Shown here: piece after piece, positions 32,250-33,506 of the stretch
Numbering within the stretch: position 1 is the first letter of the stretch
Layout of the letters: each line of letters begins with the position of its first letter
Assembly (NCBI GenBank): GCA_022013205.1
Contig: JAKLQT010000227.1
Span: 1 to 33,506 of the forward strand
DNA: 33,506 nt
Source of the DNA: Candidatus Omnitrophota bacterium
GTDB lineage: Bacteria > Omnitrophota > Gorgyraeia > B26-G9
Direction: 5' to 3'
Notes under the pieces: model-generated
Databases searched by the model: none
What the model was told of the DNA's origin: nothing
Seen by the model: the letters and a program-made list of their open reading frames with translations, nothing else
Translations under genes and position numbers: made by a program

Positions 32250-33350
32250 ATGAAAAGGTTTACTAGAAGAGAATTTATTAAAAAAGGATTAGGGTTAGGC
32301 GCGGCTTTAACCTGCGCGCAAATCTGGCCGGATTATTCATATGCGTTAAACCCAGCCAGCGAGGTCGCTCTTGTTAAAGGGAATAAAATACCCCAAATAA
32401 CTCAAAAAGCCTTAGAACTGATAGGCGGGATACAGAAAGTAGTTAAACCAGGCTCAAAGGTGTTTATAAAGCCTAATTATATCGCGGGAGGTTTTATGGG
32501 GCATGACCCCGTGCGATCTGGAGAAATACCTCACCCCGAGGTTGTGGCAGCCGTGGCGCGTGAATGCGTAAAATCAGGCGCTAAACAGGTTATTATCGGC
32601 GAATGGTTTGAAAGGCCGTTGAAAATAGAGTTTGGCGGGGAAAAGAGCAAATGCGGAGCTCAGATCAAAAAGCTGGTAGAGAAAATAAATAAGAAGTTCT
32701 CAAATAAAGTCTCGCTTGTGGATTTAAGAAAATATACAAAGTCATTTATCTATGTGCCCTCGTCTACCAGTATCCAATGGCTGGCAATACCTGATCTGGT
32801 CGCGGAAGCTGACGCAGTAATATCTGTGGCTGTATTAAAGACGCATCATCGTCCGATCTCTGTTACATTCGGCATGAAAAACTTTGTGGGCATAATGCCA
32901 TCTATATTATACGGAGAACCGCGGATGAAGCTGCATGCTGCGGGAATAAATCAGGTAATTCTGGATATTGTAAAGGGAGTCAAACCGAAACTAACTGTTA
33001 TCAGCGGAGTTTATGGTATGGAAGGGGAAGGGGTGGTTCTTTCCTTCGGAGGCAAACCTGTTGATGTGGCTTCCAGGATCGGCGGCGCGGTAGTGATCGC
33101 CGGTTTTGATCCGGTGGCCACCGACGCGACAGCAACCAGGCTTATTACAAGGGCATGGCAGCCTCAGCCAATAGACACTGATTTAGGGGTTCCATGGTAT
33201 ATAAAGCATCTGCGGATGGCTTATGAACAGGGAATAGGCCAGATACACTCTTCACGCATAAAAATTAAAGGGGAAAAACTTGATGATTTGGCAATGTCAT
33301 GGCTTATGCCGCAAAAGAATACTTATCCGGAGCTGCCAAATCATATTTAG
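32250..33350 (+). CDS. Tat-exported DUF362 protein
   Basis: 366 aa. The N-terminus MKRFTRREFIKKGLGLGAAL is a twin-arginine (Tat) signal with its RR pair at residues 6-7, ending near SYALNPAS. The rest matches DUF362: KPGSKVFIKPNYI, ISVAVLKTHHRPISVTFGMKNFVGIMPS and a GFDPVATDATATRLI segment. No ferredoxin-type CxxCxxC set is present, unlike some members. Tat export suggests it folds before leaving the cytoplasm and acts outside it. DUF362 has no assured reaction. It closes the gene run and may belong to a separate unit. Confidence 0.88.
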   Translation: MKRFTRREFIKKGLGLGAALTCAQIWPDYSYALNPASEVALVKGNKIPQITQKALELIGGIQKVVKPGSKVFIKPNYIAGGFMGHDPVRSGEIPHPEVVAAVARECVKSGAKQVIIGEWFERPLKIEFGGEKSKCGAQIKKLVEKINKKFSNKVSLVDLRKYTKSFIYVPSSTSIQWLAIPDLVAEADAVISVAVLKTHHRPISVTFGMKNFVGIMPSILYGEPRMKLHAAGINQVILDIVKGVKPKLTVISGVYGMEGEGVVLSFGGKPVDVASRIGGAVVIAGFDPVATDATATRLITRAWQPQPIDTDLGVPWYIKHLRMAYEQGIGQIHSSRIKIKGEKLDDLAMSWLMPQKNTYPELPNHI

Positions 33351-33506
33351 GTAATTTAAAGCAACTATATAAGGTATGACTTTTCATTAAAAATATATAT
33401 TAATGCATGCAATTTTTGATAATAAGAGTAGAATATCTAAAATTGATTTATAAGAAATATATAATTTATTATTCGGAATGTGCTTGGAGCCGAAAAGATT
33501 GGCTGA
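33351..33506. other. AT-rich end region without a supported gene
   Basis: No terminator hairpin or RNA gene is visible. TTGATA (33416) and TAAAAT (33438) are 16 bases apart and could be a promoter, but such matches are expected in sequence this AT-rich. An ATG at 33478 is open for nine codons to the window edge; it has no clear ribosome site and is too short to call. Confidence 0.4.

Noticed and set aside
33416-33443. TTGATA and TAAAAT as a promoter
   Set aside because: Spacing is acceptable but the region is so AT-rich that such matches are expected by chance, and no gene start follows clearly within the window.

Overview
The window is an AT-rich stretch of bacterial DNA with every recognisable gene on the + strand, closely packed. 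Gaps are mostly under 60 bases and neighbours often overlap by 1-26 bases (ATGA, TAATG junctions). No tRNA, rRNA, CRISPR array, transposase or clear terminator was seen. The mix of B12-binding and SPASM-type radical SAM enzymes, GT-C membrane glycosyltransferases, degenerate heptamer spacers and a palindromic element inside genes fits an uncultivated anaerobe such as Omnitrophota. That placement is inference from gene content, not a database match.

Layout. 1-2317: three tandem paralogous radical SAM proteins, the first cut by the window edge. 2347-10365: two giant proteins (1181 and 1394 aa) carrying radical SAM domains plus five copies of a Trp-rich module of about 200 residues that I do not recognise, with an 82-codon reading frame between them. 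10358-11998: a B12-type radical SAM protein with a C-terminal membrane segment. 12098-16669: a GT4 glycosyltransferase, a GT2 polyprenyl-phosphate-type glycosyltransferase, a NodU/CmcH-type carbamoyltransferase and a membrane-anchored carbohydrate-binding-like protein. 16671-20143: a GT-C membrane protein, a SPASM-like radical SAM protein and a small methyltransferase. 20154-25945: three related GT-C membrane proteins, the last fused behind a DegT-type aminotransferase. 25945-32203: GT4, B12 radical SAM, GT9, B12 radical SAM and GT2. 32250-33350: a Tat-exported DUF362 protein. The last 156 bases hold no supported gene.

Taken together this looks like one long transcription unit for making and tailoring a cell-surface glycan or glycolipid. 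Cytoplasmic GT2, GT4 and GT9 enzymes would build it, lipid-linked sugars and GT-C enzymes would extend it outside the membrane, and an aminotransferase, a carbamoyltransferase, a methyltransferase and up to nine radical SAM proteins would modify it. Gene families support this general role; the substrates are unknown.

The most unusual features are the five-copy module tied to radical SAM domains, the double radical SAM protein at 6181, and a palindromic repeat inserted in the same reading frame in two neighbouring genes (23008-23177 and 25541-25649).
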